Source: Amycolatopsis balhimycina FH 1894
GTDB taxonomy: Bacteria > Actinomycetota > Actinomycetes > Mycobacteriales > Pseudonocardiaceae
Length of the DNA stretch: 64,000 nt
Assembly (NCBI RefSeq): GCF_000384295.1
Contig: NZ_KB913037.1
Coordinates: 8,650,699 to 8,714,698 of the forward strand
Direction of reading: 5' to 3'
A program made the translations under genes and the position numbers. The notes under the pieces are model-generated. The model saw nothing but the letters and a program-made list of their open reading frames with translations, had not been told where the DNA came from and searched no databases. Positions 8,220 to 18,060 of the stretch are shown one piece after another; the first letter of the stretch is position 1, and every line of letters begins with the position of its first letter.

Positions 8220-9083
8220 ATGAACGCCACTGCCCTGTCCCTCGTCCTCGTCGCCGCCGTCGTGCACGCGGTGTGGAACCTGGCCGCGAAACGGATCTCC
8301 TCCGGCGGCACCCAGTTCGTCTGGCTCTACTACACGGTTTCCGCCGTCGTGCTGCTGCCCGTGACGGTCGTGCTGCTGGCCGTCGGGCCGCAGCGTCCAC
8401 AGTGGAGCTGGCTGCTCGCCGCCGCGGGCACGTCGGTGCTGCACGTCGCTTACGGCATCGTGCTCCAGCGGGGGTACCGGGCCGGCGATCTCTCGGTCGT
8501 CTACCCGGTCGCGCGGGGCACCGGTCCGCTGCTGTCGGTGCTGGCCGCCGTGTTCGTGCTCGGCGAGCGGCCCGGGTGGCTGGGCCTGCTCGGCGCGTTC
8601 CTGGTGATCGCCGGGGTGCTCGTCATCAGCACCGGTCGCACCGGAAGCGGGACGCACGCGGTCAAAGCCGGTGTCTTCTACGGCCTCCTGACCGGCGCCG
8701 TCATCGCCGGCTACACGCTCTGGGACGCGCACTCGGTGACCGGCGTCGGCGTGCCGCCGGTCGTCTACTTCGGCCTCGGTTCGGTCCTGCAGAGCGTCAT
8801 GCTCGTGCCGGGTGCGCTGGCCGGCCGCGCCGAGGTGGCCCGGATCTGGCGGGAGCAGCGCCGCGAAGTGCTGCTCGTCGCGCTGCTGTCGCCGCTCGCC
8901 TACATCCTCGTGCTGTTCGCCCTCACGATGGCGCCGGTCAGCCTGGTCGCGCCCGCCCGGGAGCTGAGCATCGTGCTGGGTGGCCTCGCCGCGTGGCTGG
9001 TGCTGGGCGAGCGGGACGCCGTCCGACGCCTGGCCGGGGCGGTGATCGTGCTGTCCGGGATCGTCGCGATTGCGGCGGCCTGA
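8220..9083 (+). CDS. EamA/DMT family transporter
   Basis: A 287-residue protein with about ten hydrophobic segments arranged as two EamA halves. Each half has the typical motif near its end (SVVYPVARGTGPLLSVLAAV in the first; SLVAPARELSIVLGGLAAW in the second). The start is ATG 8220 after a GTAAGGGG stretch. DMT family members export or import small metabolites such as amino acids or drugs, and no substrate can be deduced here. The downstream VOC gene begins 23 bases after the stop and may be cotranscribed. Confidence 0.9.
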   Translation: MNATALSLVLVAAVVHAVWNLAAKRISSGGTQFVWLYYTVSAVVLLPVTVVLLAVGPQRPQWSWLLAAAGTSVLHVAYGIVLQRGYRAGDLSVVYPVARGTGPLLSVLAAVFVLGERPGWLGLLGAFLVIAGVLVISTGRTGSGTHAVKAGVFYGLLTGAVIAGYTLWDAHSVTGVGVPPVVYFGLGSVLQSVMLVPGALAGRAEVARIWREQRREVLLVALLSPLAYILVLFALTMAPVSLVAPARELSIVLGGLAAWLVLGERDAVRRLAGAVIVLSGIVAIAAA

Positions 9084-9106
9084 GCCCGTCCGGTAGGGAT
9101 GGGCGG

Positions 9107-9481
9107 ATGGAGATCCTGAAGAGCCGGCTGCTGATCCGCCCGCGCGACGCAGCGGCGTCCACGGCGTTCTACCGCGAGCTTCTCGGCCTGGCCGTGGAGC
9201 GGGAGTTCCCCGGCGGCACCGTGTTCTTCCTTGGCCACGGGTCCCTGGAGGTCTCCGGCCGGGGGGAGGCGGGCGCGTCGCCCGACCTGGTGCTCTGGCT
9301 GCAGGTCCGCGACCTGGCCGGCACCCTGGCCGACCTCGAGGCGAAGGGCCTGGAGCCCGTGCGGGACGCCCGGCGCGAGCCCTGGGGCCTCGACGAGGCC
9401 TGGATCGCCGATCCGGACGGCACGCGCATCGTGCTGGTCGAGGTGCCCGAGGGCCACCCGATCCGCACGGACACCCGTTAG
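9107..9481 (+). CDS. VOC (glyoxalase/bleomycin-resistance fold) protein
   Basis: A 124-residue single-domain protein starting at ATG 9107, with two beta-alpha-beta-beta-beta repeats. The first is around LIRPRDAAASTAFYRELLGL and the second around EPWGLDEAWIADPDGTRIVLVEV. The DPDGTRI ending is typical of the C-terminal strand that carries a metal-ligand Glu (here in VEVPE). Members include lyases, dioxygenases and binding-type resistance proteins, so the function is open. It overlaps the 3' end of the convergent methyltransferase gene by 4 bp. Confidence 0.85.
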   Translation: MEILKSRLLIRPRDAAASTAFYRELLGLAVEREFPGGTVFFLGHGSLEVSGRGEAGASPDLVLWLQVRDLAGTLADLEAKGLEPVRDARREPWGLDEAWIADPDGTRIVLVEVPEGHPIRTDTR

Positions 9482-10098
9482 GCCGGTTTGACGGCGCGCA
9501 GCTGCGCGGCCAGCGCGGTGAAGCCCGGCGGCTCCCAGGTCCACGTCTGCAGGTCGGTGAACCCCGCCGCGGCGGCCTCGTCGGCCAGCACGTGCCTGCT
9601 CACGGGCAGCCACTTCTCGTGCGCGGACAGCAGCAGCCGCCCGCCGGGGCGCAGCACCCGGAACAGCTCGGCGAAGCCCGCCGCGCGGTCGTCCCAGAGC
9701 ATGACGTTGTTGACGGTCAGGACGACGTCGGCCGACCCGTCCGGCTCGCCGGTGCGGGCGGCCGAACCCTCGCGCAGCTCGGCCCGGTCGCCGCAGCGCT
9801 CGTGGCACAGCGCGAGCATCTCGGGGGAGGGGTCGACGCCGACGGTGCGCCCGGCCAGGCGAGCGGCGGCGTCCAGCCCGACGCCGGGGCCGGGCCCGAC
9901 GACCAGGACGGTCTCGTCCGGCTCGATCTTCGCCAGGTCGACGACGCGGTGTTCGGTGGCGGCGTTGCCGCGGGCCATGACCCAGCCGCCGAGGCGGCCG
10001 AGCGCGCCGGAGGGGTGACCGAACGTCCGGTCGAGGACGCGGGCAAAGCCGCTGGTCTCCGGCTGGGGAGGGGGTGCCGGCTGGTGCGGAGTACTCAT
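9478..10098 (-). CDS. Class I SAM-dependent methyltransferase
   Basis: A 206-residue protein starting at ATG 10098. A much longer in-frame extension to 10506 runs antisense to lepA and is rejected. The SAM-binding glycine loop is VLVVGPGPGVG, the acidic residue following strand 2 is in TVGVDPSPEM, and strand 4 is DVVLTVNNVMLW. An LFRVLRPGGRLLL post-motif closes the Rossmann core. This is the Methyltransf_11-like arrangement seen in small-molecule methyltransferases. The substrate is unknown. It is divergent from lepA. Confidence 0.85.
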   Translation of the reverse strand: MSTPHQPAPPPQPETSGFARVLDRTFGHPSGALGRLGGWVMARGNAATEHRVVDLAKIEPDETVLVVGPGPGVGLDAAARLAGRTVGVDPSPEMLALCHERCGDRAELREGSAARTGEPDGSADVVLTVNNVMLWDDRAAGFAELFRVLRPGGRLLLSAHEKWLPVSRHVLADEAAAAGFTDLQTWTWEPPGFTALAAQLRAVKPA

Positions 10099-10213
10099 AC
10101 TTCGAGGGCACCACGGATCGCGAAACCCCGCATCGGGGATGACCCCCACCCGCACCCGGAGGGCCATGGGACGATAGAGGTGGCCATCCCCGACTTTCCG
10201 AGGACTCATTCGA

Positions 10214-12064
<1,851 letters not shown>

Positions 12065-12069
12065 CAACA

Positions 12070-12120
12070 GTTCCGTTGATGTGACTGTTTCATTGGTGTG
12101 ACAGTTTCATTGGTGTGACA
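12070..12120. repeat. Three 17-bp tandem repeats after lepA
   Basis: Units at 12070-12086, 12087-12103 and 12104-12120. Units 2 and 3 are identical (GTTTCATTGGTGTGACA) and unit 1 differs at four positions. They begin six bases after the lepA stop and run directly into a perfect hairpin. They are unusually AT-rich for this genome. Confidence 0.9.
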
Positions 12121-12122
12121 GT

Positions 12123-12160
12123 GGCGCCCATATTCACTCCTCGGTGTGAATATGGGCGCC
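12123..12160. terminator. Perfect 15-bp hairpin, probable lepA terminator
   Basis: GGCGCCCATATTCAC (12123-12137) pairs perfectly with GTGAATATGGGCGCC (12146-12160) around an 8-base loop. It follows lepA and precedes the Uma2 gene by 73 bp. There is no U tract, as is common for actinobacterial hairpin terminators. Confidence 0.7.
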
Positions 12161-12233
12161 GAACCCGTGTTCGATGCGGTTTCTGTCGGTGGTCTCTGGT
12201 TCGCTCTGGTGCGAAGAGCGAAAGGAGAGCACC

Positions 12234-12803
12234 ATGACGGTCATGGCTGACATCGAGCATCCTGCCGATTCGGGCCCCCTGACGGTGCAGGACCTCGAGG
12301 GGATGCCGGATGATGGCCGACGCTACGAACTCATCGACGGGCTGCTCATCGTGAGCCCCGCGCCGGGAAGAAGACATCAGAAGATCGTGATAAGGCTCGC
12401 GAGAGTCCTCGAGGACGCATGCCCGGCCGAGTGCGACGTACTCGTCGCACCGTTCGCGGTGCACTCGGGTGACAAGATCGAGCTGCAGCCGGACGTCCTG
12501 GTCGGCTTGGACGAGGACTTCACGGACAAGGATCTCCCGGCGCCGCCGGTGCTGGCCGTCGAAGTGCTGTCGCCGAGCACGGCGATGTACGACCTGAACC
12601 TCAAGAAGGCGGTCTACGAGCGGCTCGGGACCGGCAGCTACTGGGTGATCGACCCGGCCGACCCCGCCCTGACGGTGTTCGAGCTGGACGAGGAGGGTCA
12701 CTACCAGCAGGTGGCCAAGGCGGCGGGCGACGAGGTCTTCGACGCGGAGCTGCCCTTCCCGGTGCGGATCGTCCCGCGGGACCTACTGGGGCGTCTCGGC
12801 TGA
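12234..12803 (+). CDS. Uma2 family (DUF820) PD-(D/E)XK-type endonuclease-like protein
   Basis: A 189-residue protein starting at ATG 12234, behind a strong AAAGGAG. The start at 12174 lacks a ribosome binding site. DGRRYELIDGLLIV near residue 25, LQPDVLVG in the middle (the usual PD), VLAVEVLSPST (the ExK-like E) and LNLKKAVYERLG (Lys) form the restriction-like nuclease core of the family. Uma2 proteins are often near mobile DNA but have no established biological role. Its last 21 bases overlap the convergent downstream gene. Confidence 0.88.
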   Translation: MTVMADIEHPADSGPLTVQDLEGMPDDGRRYELIDGLLIVSPAPGRRHQKIVIRLARVLEDACPAECDVLVAPFAVHSGDKIELQPDVLVGLDEDFTDKDLPAPPVLAVEVLSPSTAMYDLNLKKAVYERLGTGSYWVIDPADPALTVFELDEEGHYQQVAKAAGDEVFDAELPFPVRIVPRDLLGRLG

Positions 12804-13397
12804 ACCGTGCCACCGGTCGGCGCGCCGGACGCGGGGTGTGCCGCGGAGCTGGGTGTGCAGCTGCCGGTGCCGCAGCTCCTTCCTGAGCCGTTCCACCACC
12901 GCGTCGAACAACGCCGGGGCAAGGATCGCGGTCTGCTCGAACTGCCTCCGCTGGGATGGCGCCGGCTGGAGTTTCCCGCGCGGCGCGTACCGCTGCACCG
13001 AACTCTCGACGCCTCCGCCGGTGACCAGGTCGACCCAGAGAGCGTCGCGCAGGTAGCCGTCGCCGAAGCGGGCCGAACGGCGGACGGTGACGTCCGCGAT
13101 CTCCGGCCACGGGACCAGGCGCGTGCTGAGCGTGCCTGCGGGCAGGCGGATGCCCTCGTCGCCGACGGTGAGATCGCGGAGGCCCTCGAAACCTCGCTTC
13201 AGCTCGCGGGCGCGGGACACCCGGAAGGCCACGACCGCGATGAGCACAGTCGCCGCGTAGGCCCCGCCGATCAGCCACGGGGACAGGCCGCGCAGCAGGC
13301 CGAGGGCGAGCGCCGCCCCGAACGCGACGTCGGCGACGACAAGGACGCCGATCAGGACCTTGACCGGCGTGGTGACGCGGAGTGGGGACTCGGACAA
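12783..13397 (-). CDS. Membrane protein with PH-like domain
   Basis: A 204-residue protein. Two N-terminal membrane helices (VLIGVLVVADVAFGAALALG and LIGGAYAATVLIAVVAF) are followed by a basic linker. A beta-rich PH-like region comes next (VGDEGIRLPAGTLSTRLVPW...EIADVTV). The tail is Arg-rich and probably cytoplasmic. Proteins of this layout are common in actinomycetes and have no assigned role. It is followed 26 bases upstream by the PPOX gene on the same strand, so the two could share a transcript. Confidence 0.7.
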   Translation of the reverse strand: MSESPLRVTTPVKVLIGVLVVADVAFGAALALGLLRGLSPWLIGGAYAATVLIAVVAFRVSRARELKRGFEGLRDLTVGDEGIRLPAGTLSTRLVPWPEIADVTVRRSARFGDGYLRDALWVDLVTGGGVESSVQRYAPRGKLQPAPSQRRQFEQTAILAPALFDAVVERLRKELRHRQLHTQLRGTPRVRRADRWHGSAETPQ

Positions 13398-13423
13398 CGG
13401 GACGACTCCTGGGGCCGGGCGGG

Positions 13424-13870
13424 TCAGGGGTTGCCGATTATCCGGTCTGCCCGGATGAACACCGCAACCCGCCGCTCTTCGGCCATCACGCGGTCGTACT
13501 CGGCCCAGTCGTCGTGGGTCCCGGTGGCGGCGATGAAGACGTCGCGCAGCAGCTGCGGCAAGCCGGCGGGGTCGAACGCGGGGTCGGGATCGTCGGGGCC
13601 GATGAGGTGCGTGGGGCCGGTGACGGAGAGCCAGTTCCAGCCGCGGCGGAAGGTCATGGTGGCGTGCCCGGCCCGTCGCAGCAGCGCGAGCTTGTGCGCC
13701 TTGCCGACGGCCACGTAGGCGACGCCGGGTGCACCGGTCACCGGATCGCCGAAGACGCCGGCGTTCACGACGGAGGCGTGCACGGTGCCGTCCGCGCGCG
13801 TCGTGGCGACGGTGGCGAGGCCGTGCTCCTGCAGCGACAGCGTCCGAACCTGCTCCAGATCAGCGCTCAT
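13424..13870 (-). CDS. Pyridoxamine 5'-phosphate oxidase-fold (PPOX class, F420/FMN) protein
   Basis: A 148-residue split-barrel protein. Typical elements are the N-terminal LATVATTRADGTVHASVVNAG strand pair and the MTFRRGWNWLSVTGPTHLIGPDD strand region. A C-terminal EYDRVMAEERRVAVFIRADRIIG is typical of actinobacterial PPOX proteins that use coenzyme F420 or FMN to reduce small substrates or bind heme or biliverdin. The cofactor cannot be read from sequence alone. It starts at ATG 13870. Confidence 0.85.
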   Translation of the reverse strand: MSADLEQVRTLSLQEHGLATVATTRADGTVHASVVNAGVFGDPVTGAPGVAYVAVGKAHKLALLRRAGHATMTFRRGWNWLSVTGPTHLIGPDDPDPAFDPAGLPQLLRDVFIAATGTHDDWAEYDRVMAEERRVAVFIRADRIIGNP

Positions 13871-13972
13871 GGCTTCAACCTAACCGCCCGGCGAGCCGGA
13901 TGTCCGGATTTCACCGAGCGAAATGCGCTCTTAACGGTCCGCGCCGAGCGGCAGGGCCCGCCGCTCAGTCGC

Positions 13973-15733
13973 TCAGCAAGCGCCGTTGTCGGTCCAGACT
14001 CCCCACTGGCCCGTCGTTCCCGGCTCCTCTCCCTGGGTCCACCACTGCGCCGTCCAATTGTGGCCGTTGTGCGACACCACGTTTCCGCCCGTGTACACCT
14101 GCGAAGCGCTCCACTCCGGGGTCGTGCACGTGCCCGGGCTCGTTCCGCCCGTGTCCCACGGAACCTGCGACGAGCGGTAGAAGGTGATCCCCTGCGCCAC
14201 CCAGCGCGGGGCCTGGGCTCCGAGACGCGTCCGGAACGCCGTCCAGTCGTGGGTCGGCCACGGGGACCAGCCCAGCTCCGCGTGCGCCGCCAAGCGGGGG
14301 AAGGCCAGGTAGTCGATATCCGACGGTGTCACCACCGTTTCCGTCCACAGCGGTGATTCCACTCCGCGGACCGCGCTCTCGCCCACGCCCGACAGGTACG
14401 ATCCCGGGTTCCAGCCGTACGCGTCCTGGACCTCGATGTAGCCCGCCCACGACAGGCCGATCGGGGTCGAGCTGGTGTACTTCATGTCCAGGTACGCCTT
14501 GTTCGCCGGGGACAGGATCACCTTGCTGCCGCGGGAAACCGCCGTCGACACGCCCGCGTCCGACGTGGAAGTTCCCCAGAACTGCGGCGTTGCCGACGCC
14601 GGCAGAGACGCCTTCGCGATGTCGTGCCAGCCCACCGCCGACTTCCCCGTCGCCGCCACCAGGGGCAGCACCTTGTTCATGAACTTCAGGTAGTCCGCCT
14701 GGGAAGTCGCCGATGCCTCGTCGCCGCCGATGTGCAAGGACGGGCCCGGTGTCAGGGCCGCCAGCTCGCGCAGCACGTCCGCGACGAACGTGTACGTGAC
14801 GTCCTTCGAGATGCACAGTGAGCTGTACCCGACCGCCGTGTCCGTCCGCAGCGCCGGCGCCACGCCGTTGCAGTTCAGCTCCGCGTACGACGCCAGCGCC
14901 GCGTTCACGTGCCCCGGCATGTCGATCTCCGGGATGATCGTGATGTGGCGCGACGCCGCGTAGTTCACGAGGTCCGTGTACTGCGCCTTCGTGTAGTAGC
15001 CGCCCGCGCCGCCGCCGACCTGCGTGCTGCCGCCGTACGTCGCGAGGCGGGGCCAGCTGTCGATCTGGATACGCCAGCCCTGGTCGTCCGCCAGGTGCAG
15101 GTGCAGGTTGTTGATCTTGTACTGGGCCAGCTGGTCGAGGTACCGCTTGACCGTCGGCACCGGGTGGAAGTGCCGAGCGACGTCGAGCATCGCGCCGCGG
15201 TAGGCGAACCTCGGGTAGTCCACGATCGTCGCGCCCGGGATGCTCCACGGCCCGGTCTGCGCCGACGAGCTTTCGATCCGGCCCGGCAGCAGCTGCCGCA
15301 GTGTCTGGACGCCCGCGAACAGCCCGTCGGCGGTCGTCGCGCGCACCGTGACCGATGACGCCGTCGACACCAGCTGGTAGCCCTGCGTGCCGACGGACGC
15401 CGGCGCGCCGCTCAGCAGCAGCGCGATGCTGCCGGACGGCACGGCCGCCGGGGCGTCGGACACCGGCAGCGCGTAGCCGGTCGACGGGCGCAGCACTCCC
15501 GCGAGGTAGTCGCCGACCTGCCTGGCCGGCGCCGAACCCGCTTCGGTGACGATCTTCGTCGTCGAAACCAGCGGGAAAACGACCCCGGCCGACGGCGTCA
15601 CCGAGACCGGCACGGGGACGATCGACTGCAGCGCGGACGTGGCCGCGGCGGCCTGGGCGGTGGTGGTGCCGGCGCCGATCAGGGCCAGCGCGGCGAGCGC
15701 GCGGCCGAGTCGCCGTGCGAAGGAAGGCTTCAC
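13973..15733 (-). CDS. Secreted beta-N-acetylhexosaminidase (GH20) with C-terminal chitin-binding module
   Basis: A 586-residue secreted enzyme starting at GTG 15733 with AGGAGG upstream. A signal peptide (residues 1 to about 32, with hydrophobic ALAALALIGAG and an AQA cut site) is followed by a GH20b-like N-domain. The GH20 barrel has the catalytic Asp-Glu pair in LHIGGDEA, and a CBM5/12-type module at the C-terminus contains WSASQVYTGG and WWTQGEEPG. It releases GlcNAc from chitooligosaccharides by substrate-assisted catalysis. A perfect DasR-type palindrome 74 bp upstream suggests control by amino-sugar availability. It is a single-gene unit. Confidence 0.95.
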   Translation of the reverse strand: MKPSFARRLGRALAALALIGAGTTTAQAAAATSALQSIVPVPVSVTPSAGVVFPLVSTTKIVTEAGSAPARQVGDYLAGVLRPSTGYALPVSDAPAAVPSGSIALLLSGAPASVGTQGYQLVSTASSVTVRATTADGLFAGVQTLRQLLPGRIESSSAQTGPWSIPGATIVDYPRFAYRGAMLDVARHFHPVPTVKRYLDQLAQYKINNLHLHLADDQGWRIQIDSWPRLATYGGSTQVGGGAGGYYTKAQYTDLVNYAASRHITIIPEIDMPGHVNAALASYAELNCNGVAPALRTDTAVGYSSLCISKDVTYTFVADVLRELAALTPGPSLHIGGDEASATSQADYLKFMNKVLPLVAATGKSAVGWHDIAKASLPASATPQFWGTSTSDAGVSTAVSRGSKVILSPANKAYLDMKYTSSTPIGLSWAGYIEVQDAYGWNPGSYLSGVGESAVRGVESPLWTETVVTPSDIDYLAFPRLAAHAELGWSPWPTHDWTAFRTRLGAQAPRWVAQGITFYRSSQVPWDTGGTSPGTCTTPEWSASQVYTGGNVVSHNGHNWTAQWWTQGEEPGTTGQWGVWTDNGAC

Positions 15734-15806
15734 CGGGGGACCTCCTGGCGGGAAGGGCGCGACCTCGCCGTCGCACCTGCCCGGATCGTCGCATTTCCAC
15801 CCGCGA

Positions 15807-15818
15807 TGGTCTAGACCA
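15807..15818. promoter_or_regulatory. DasR-responsive element (dre)-like palindrome
   Basis: TGGTCTAGACCA is a perfect 12-bp palindrome that matches the core of the Streptomyces dre site bound by the GntR regulator DasR. It lies upstream of the GH20 hexosaminidase start (15733) and also 48 bp before the divergent oxidoreductase start (15866). DasR itself is not in the window. Confidence 0.75.
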
Positions 15819-15865
15819 AGTCGGGTGGTCCGCGCGACCGGCGAGCCCGGACTACGCTCGGTGGC

Positions 15866-16915
15866 ATGTTCGACGAGCTGACGTTCCCCGTCGTCGCCGC
15901 GCCGATGGCGGGCGGTCCCACCACTCCGGAGCTGGTCGCCGCGGTGACCGAGGCCGGTGGTTTCGGCTTCCTCTCCGCCGGCATGCTCACGTCCGCGGCG
16001 CTGACCGCGCAGATCGACCGCGCCGCCGAACTCACCGCGAAGCCGTTCGGCGTCAACCTCTTCGTCCCGCAGCCGGACACCGGCGCCGACATCGGCGCGC
16101 ACCGCGAGCGGCTCGAGGCGTTCGCCCGCGAGTACGACGTCGAGCTCGGCGAACCGAGGTGGGACGACGACGCGTACCCGGCGAAGCTGGACGTCGTGCT
16201 CGAGAAGCGCGTCCCGGTGGTGTCGTTCACCTTCGGCCCGCCGTCGCCGTCGCAGGTGCTCCGCCTGAAAGAAGCGGGCATCAAGGTGGTCGTCACCGTG
16301 ACCACGCCCGAGGCCGCGCGGCGGGCCGCGGACCTCGGCGCCGACGCGCTCGTCCTGCAGGGCTTCGAAGCGGGTGGGCACCGGAGCCTGTTCACCGACG
16401 ACGCAAGCCTGCCCGGCGGCGGCGCCGAGTACGGCGTTCTCGCACTTCTGCGGCTCGTCGCCGCCCGCGTCGACCTGCCGCTGATAGCCGCCGGCGGGCT
16501 GGTGCACGGTGCCGACGTCGCGGCCGTGCTCGCCGCCGGCGCCGTGGCCGCCCAGCTGGGCACGGTCTTCCTTCGCGCGGACGAAGCCGGGACGTCGGAG
16601 GCGCACCGCAAGGCTCTCGCCCTCGCCGAGCGCGAGACCGCGTTCACCCGGGCCTTCAGCGGACGGCCGGCGCGCGGCCTGGTCAACAAGTTCATGGACG
16701 CGCTGTCCGAGGGCGCGCCCGCGGCGTACCCGCAGCTCAACAACCTCGCCGGGCCGGTGCGCAAGGCGTCGGCGAAGGCCGGGGACCCGGAAGGGATCTC
16801 GCTGTGGGCGGGCCAGACCTACCCGCTCGCGTACGACGCCTCGGCCGCCGTGATCATCGAGCGGCTGAAGGTCGAGGCGCGCGCTGCCGCCGCGCGCCTC
16901 GACCGGATCCGCTAG
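15866..16915 (+). CDS. Nitronate monooxygenase-like NAD(P)H-dependent flavin oxidoreductase
   Basis: A 349-residue TIM-barrel FMN protein. Signature pieces are PVVAAPMAGGPTTPELVAAV at the N-terminus, VLQGFEAGGHR (with the catalytic-type His) near residue 170, and PLIAAGGLVHGADVAAVLAAGAVAAQLGTVF in the phosphate-binding half. The family includes nitronate monooxygenases, FabK-like enoyl reductases and unassigned flavoproteins. The TAG stop (16913-16915) uses the TA at which an IS630-type element inserted. The pre-insertion sequence would also have read TAG, so the protein end is unchanged. Confidence 0.88.
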   Translation: MFDELTFPVVAAPMAGGPTTPELVAAVTEAGGFGFLSAGMLTSAALTAQIDRAAELTAKPFGVNLFVPQPDTGADIGAHRERLEAFAREYDVELGEPRWDDDAYPAKLDVVLEKRVPVVSFTFGPPSPSQVLRLKEAGIKVVVTVTTPEAARRAADLGADALVLQGFEAGGHRSLFTDDASLPGGGAEYGVLALLRLVAARVDLPLIAAGGLVHGADVAAVLAAGAVAAQLGTVFLRADEAGTSEAHRKALALAERETAFTRAFSGRPARGLVNKFMDALSEGAPAAYPQLNNLAGPVRKASAKAGDPEGISLWAGQTYPLAYDASAAVIIERLKVEARAAAARLDRIR

Positions 16916-18021
16916 TGGTCTGTCTGTGTTTTGATCTGGTTGAGGGTGTCTCGTCCGCGTTGGACCTTCGTGATGATCTGTTCGGCGGTGGCTTTCCAGA
17001 TGAAGGGCTTCGGGTCCTTGTTCCAGTGTTCGGCCCAGGTGGTGATCGCGGTGGTGAGGTCGGCGACGCTGGTGAACACGCCTCGGCGGAGGCGTTTGTC
17101 GGTGAGTTCTTTGAACCAGCGCTCGACGATGTTGAGCCAGGAACTCGACGTCGGAGTGAAGTGAAGATGCCAGCGGCGACGGTCGCGGTGTCCCAGCCAC
17201 TTCATGATGGCCGGGGTGGAGTGGGCGGAGAGGTTGTCCAGGACCACGTGGACACCGAGCCCGCGGGGAACGGTTTTGTCGATCTGCTTGAAAAACCGCA
17301 GGACATCGGCGCCGGCGTGGCCTTTGTGCAGGTCGGTGACGACTTCGCCGGTGGCGATGTTCATCGCCGCGAACAGGTCGATGGTGCCATGACGTTTGTA
17401 GTCATGCGTCATGGTCCCGGCCCGTCCGGGTGTCATCGGCAGCGACGGCTGGGTGCGGTCGAGTGCCTGGCATTGGGTTTTCTCGTCGTAGCTGAACACC
17501 ACCGCCCTGGCCGGCGGGTTGAGGTAGAGCCCGACGACGTCGAGGAGTTTCTCCTCGAACTGCGGGTCGTTGCTGATCTTGAAGGTGTCGACCTTCCACG
17601 GCTTGAGGTTGTGGTCGGCCCAGATCTTCGCCACGGTGTCCTTGCCGATCCCCATCCGTGCGGCCAGGGTGCGGGTGCTCCAGTGTGTCGATCCGTCTTC
17701 GGGGCGTTCGTGAAAGGTCAGGCGCAGCACTTCGGCCACGGTGCCGGGTGGGAGCGAGGGTTTGCGGCCTCGGCCTTTCGCGATTACCCCGACTCCGTCG
17801 GTGCCGTTCTCAGTGAACCGTTTCCGCCAGCGCCGCACGGTGTCGGAGTCGACCTCGCAGCGCCGCGCGATCTCCTCGTTCGCGACTCCATCACCGGCCC
17901 ACAGCAACGCTTTGGCCTGTATCACCTGCCGATAGGGCAGGACCGACGAAGACGCCATCTTCGTCAGCTCAGTCCGCTGGGTGTCCGACATCGACAGTGG
18001 CGCGGCTGTAATGATCGCCAT
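16912..18021 (-). CDS. IS630 family transposase
   Basis: A 369-residue transposase starting at ATG 18021 (a TTG two codons further up is also possible). The N-terminal part has a helix-turn-helix (VANEEIARRCEVDSDTVRRW) and a second winged region (THWSTRTLAARMGIGKDTVAKIW). The catalytic DDE triad is visible as VVFSYDE, VVLDNLSAH and SSWLNIVERWFKEL. No frameshift is seen, so it may be active. Its stop codon TAG is completed by the target TA and the host base 16912, so it depends on insertion into CTAG. Confidence 0.93.
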   Translation of the reverse strand: MAIITAAPLSMSDTQRTELTKMASSSVLPYRQVIQAKALLWAGDGVANEEIARRCEVDSDTVRRWRKRFTENGTDGVGVIAKGRGRKPSLPPGTVAEVLRLTFHERPEDGSTHWSTRTLAARMGIGKDTVAKIWADHNLKPWKVDTFKISNDPQFEEKLLDVVGLYLNPPARAVVFSYDEKTQCQALDRTQPSLPMTPGRAGTMTHDYKRHGTIDLFAAMNIATGEVVTDLHKGHAGADVLRFFKQIDKTVPRGLGVHVVLDNLSAHSTPAIMKWLGHRDRRRWHLHFTPTSSSWLNIVERWFKELTDKRLRRGVFTSVADLTTAITTWAEHWNKDPKPFIWKATAEQIITKVQRGRDTLNQIKTQTDH

Positions 18022-18059
18022 AACCAACCCTACCGCGACAAATCACCGACACACCACTA
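16913..18059 (-). mobile_element. Intact IS630-type insertion sequence (about 1143 bp plus TA duplication)
   Basis: Imperfect terminal inverted repeats begin GTGGTCTGTCTGTGTTTTG at 16915 and, on the other strand, GTGGTGTGTCGGTGATTTG at 18057 (16 of the first 19 positions match). They are flanked by a TA duplication (16913-16914 and 18058-18059), the signature of the IS630/Tc1/mariner group. One transposase gene fills the element and appears intact. Removing the element and one TA restores CGC TAG CTA GCT. The target was therefore a CTAG between two convergent genes whose stop codons touched. Confidence 0.9.
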
Positions 18060-18060
18060 G

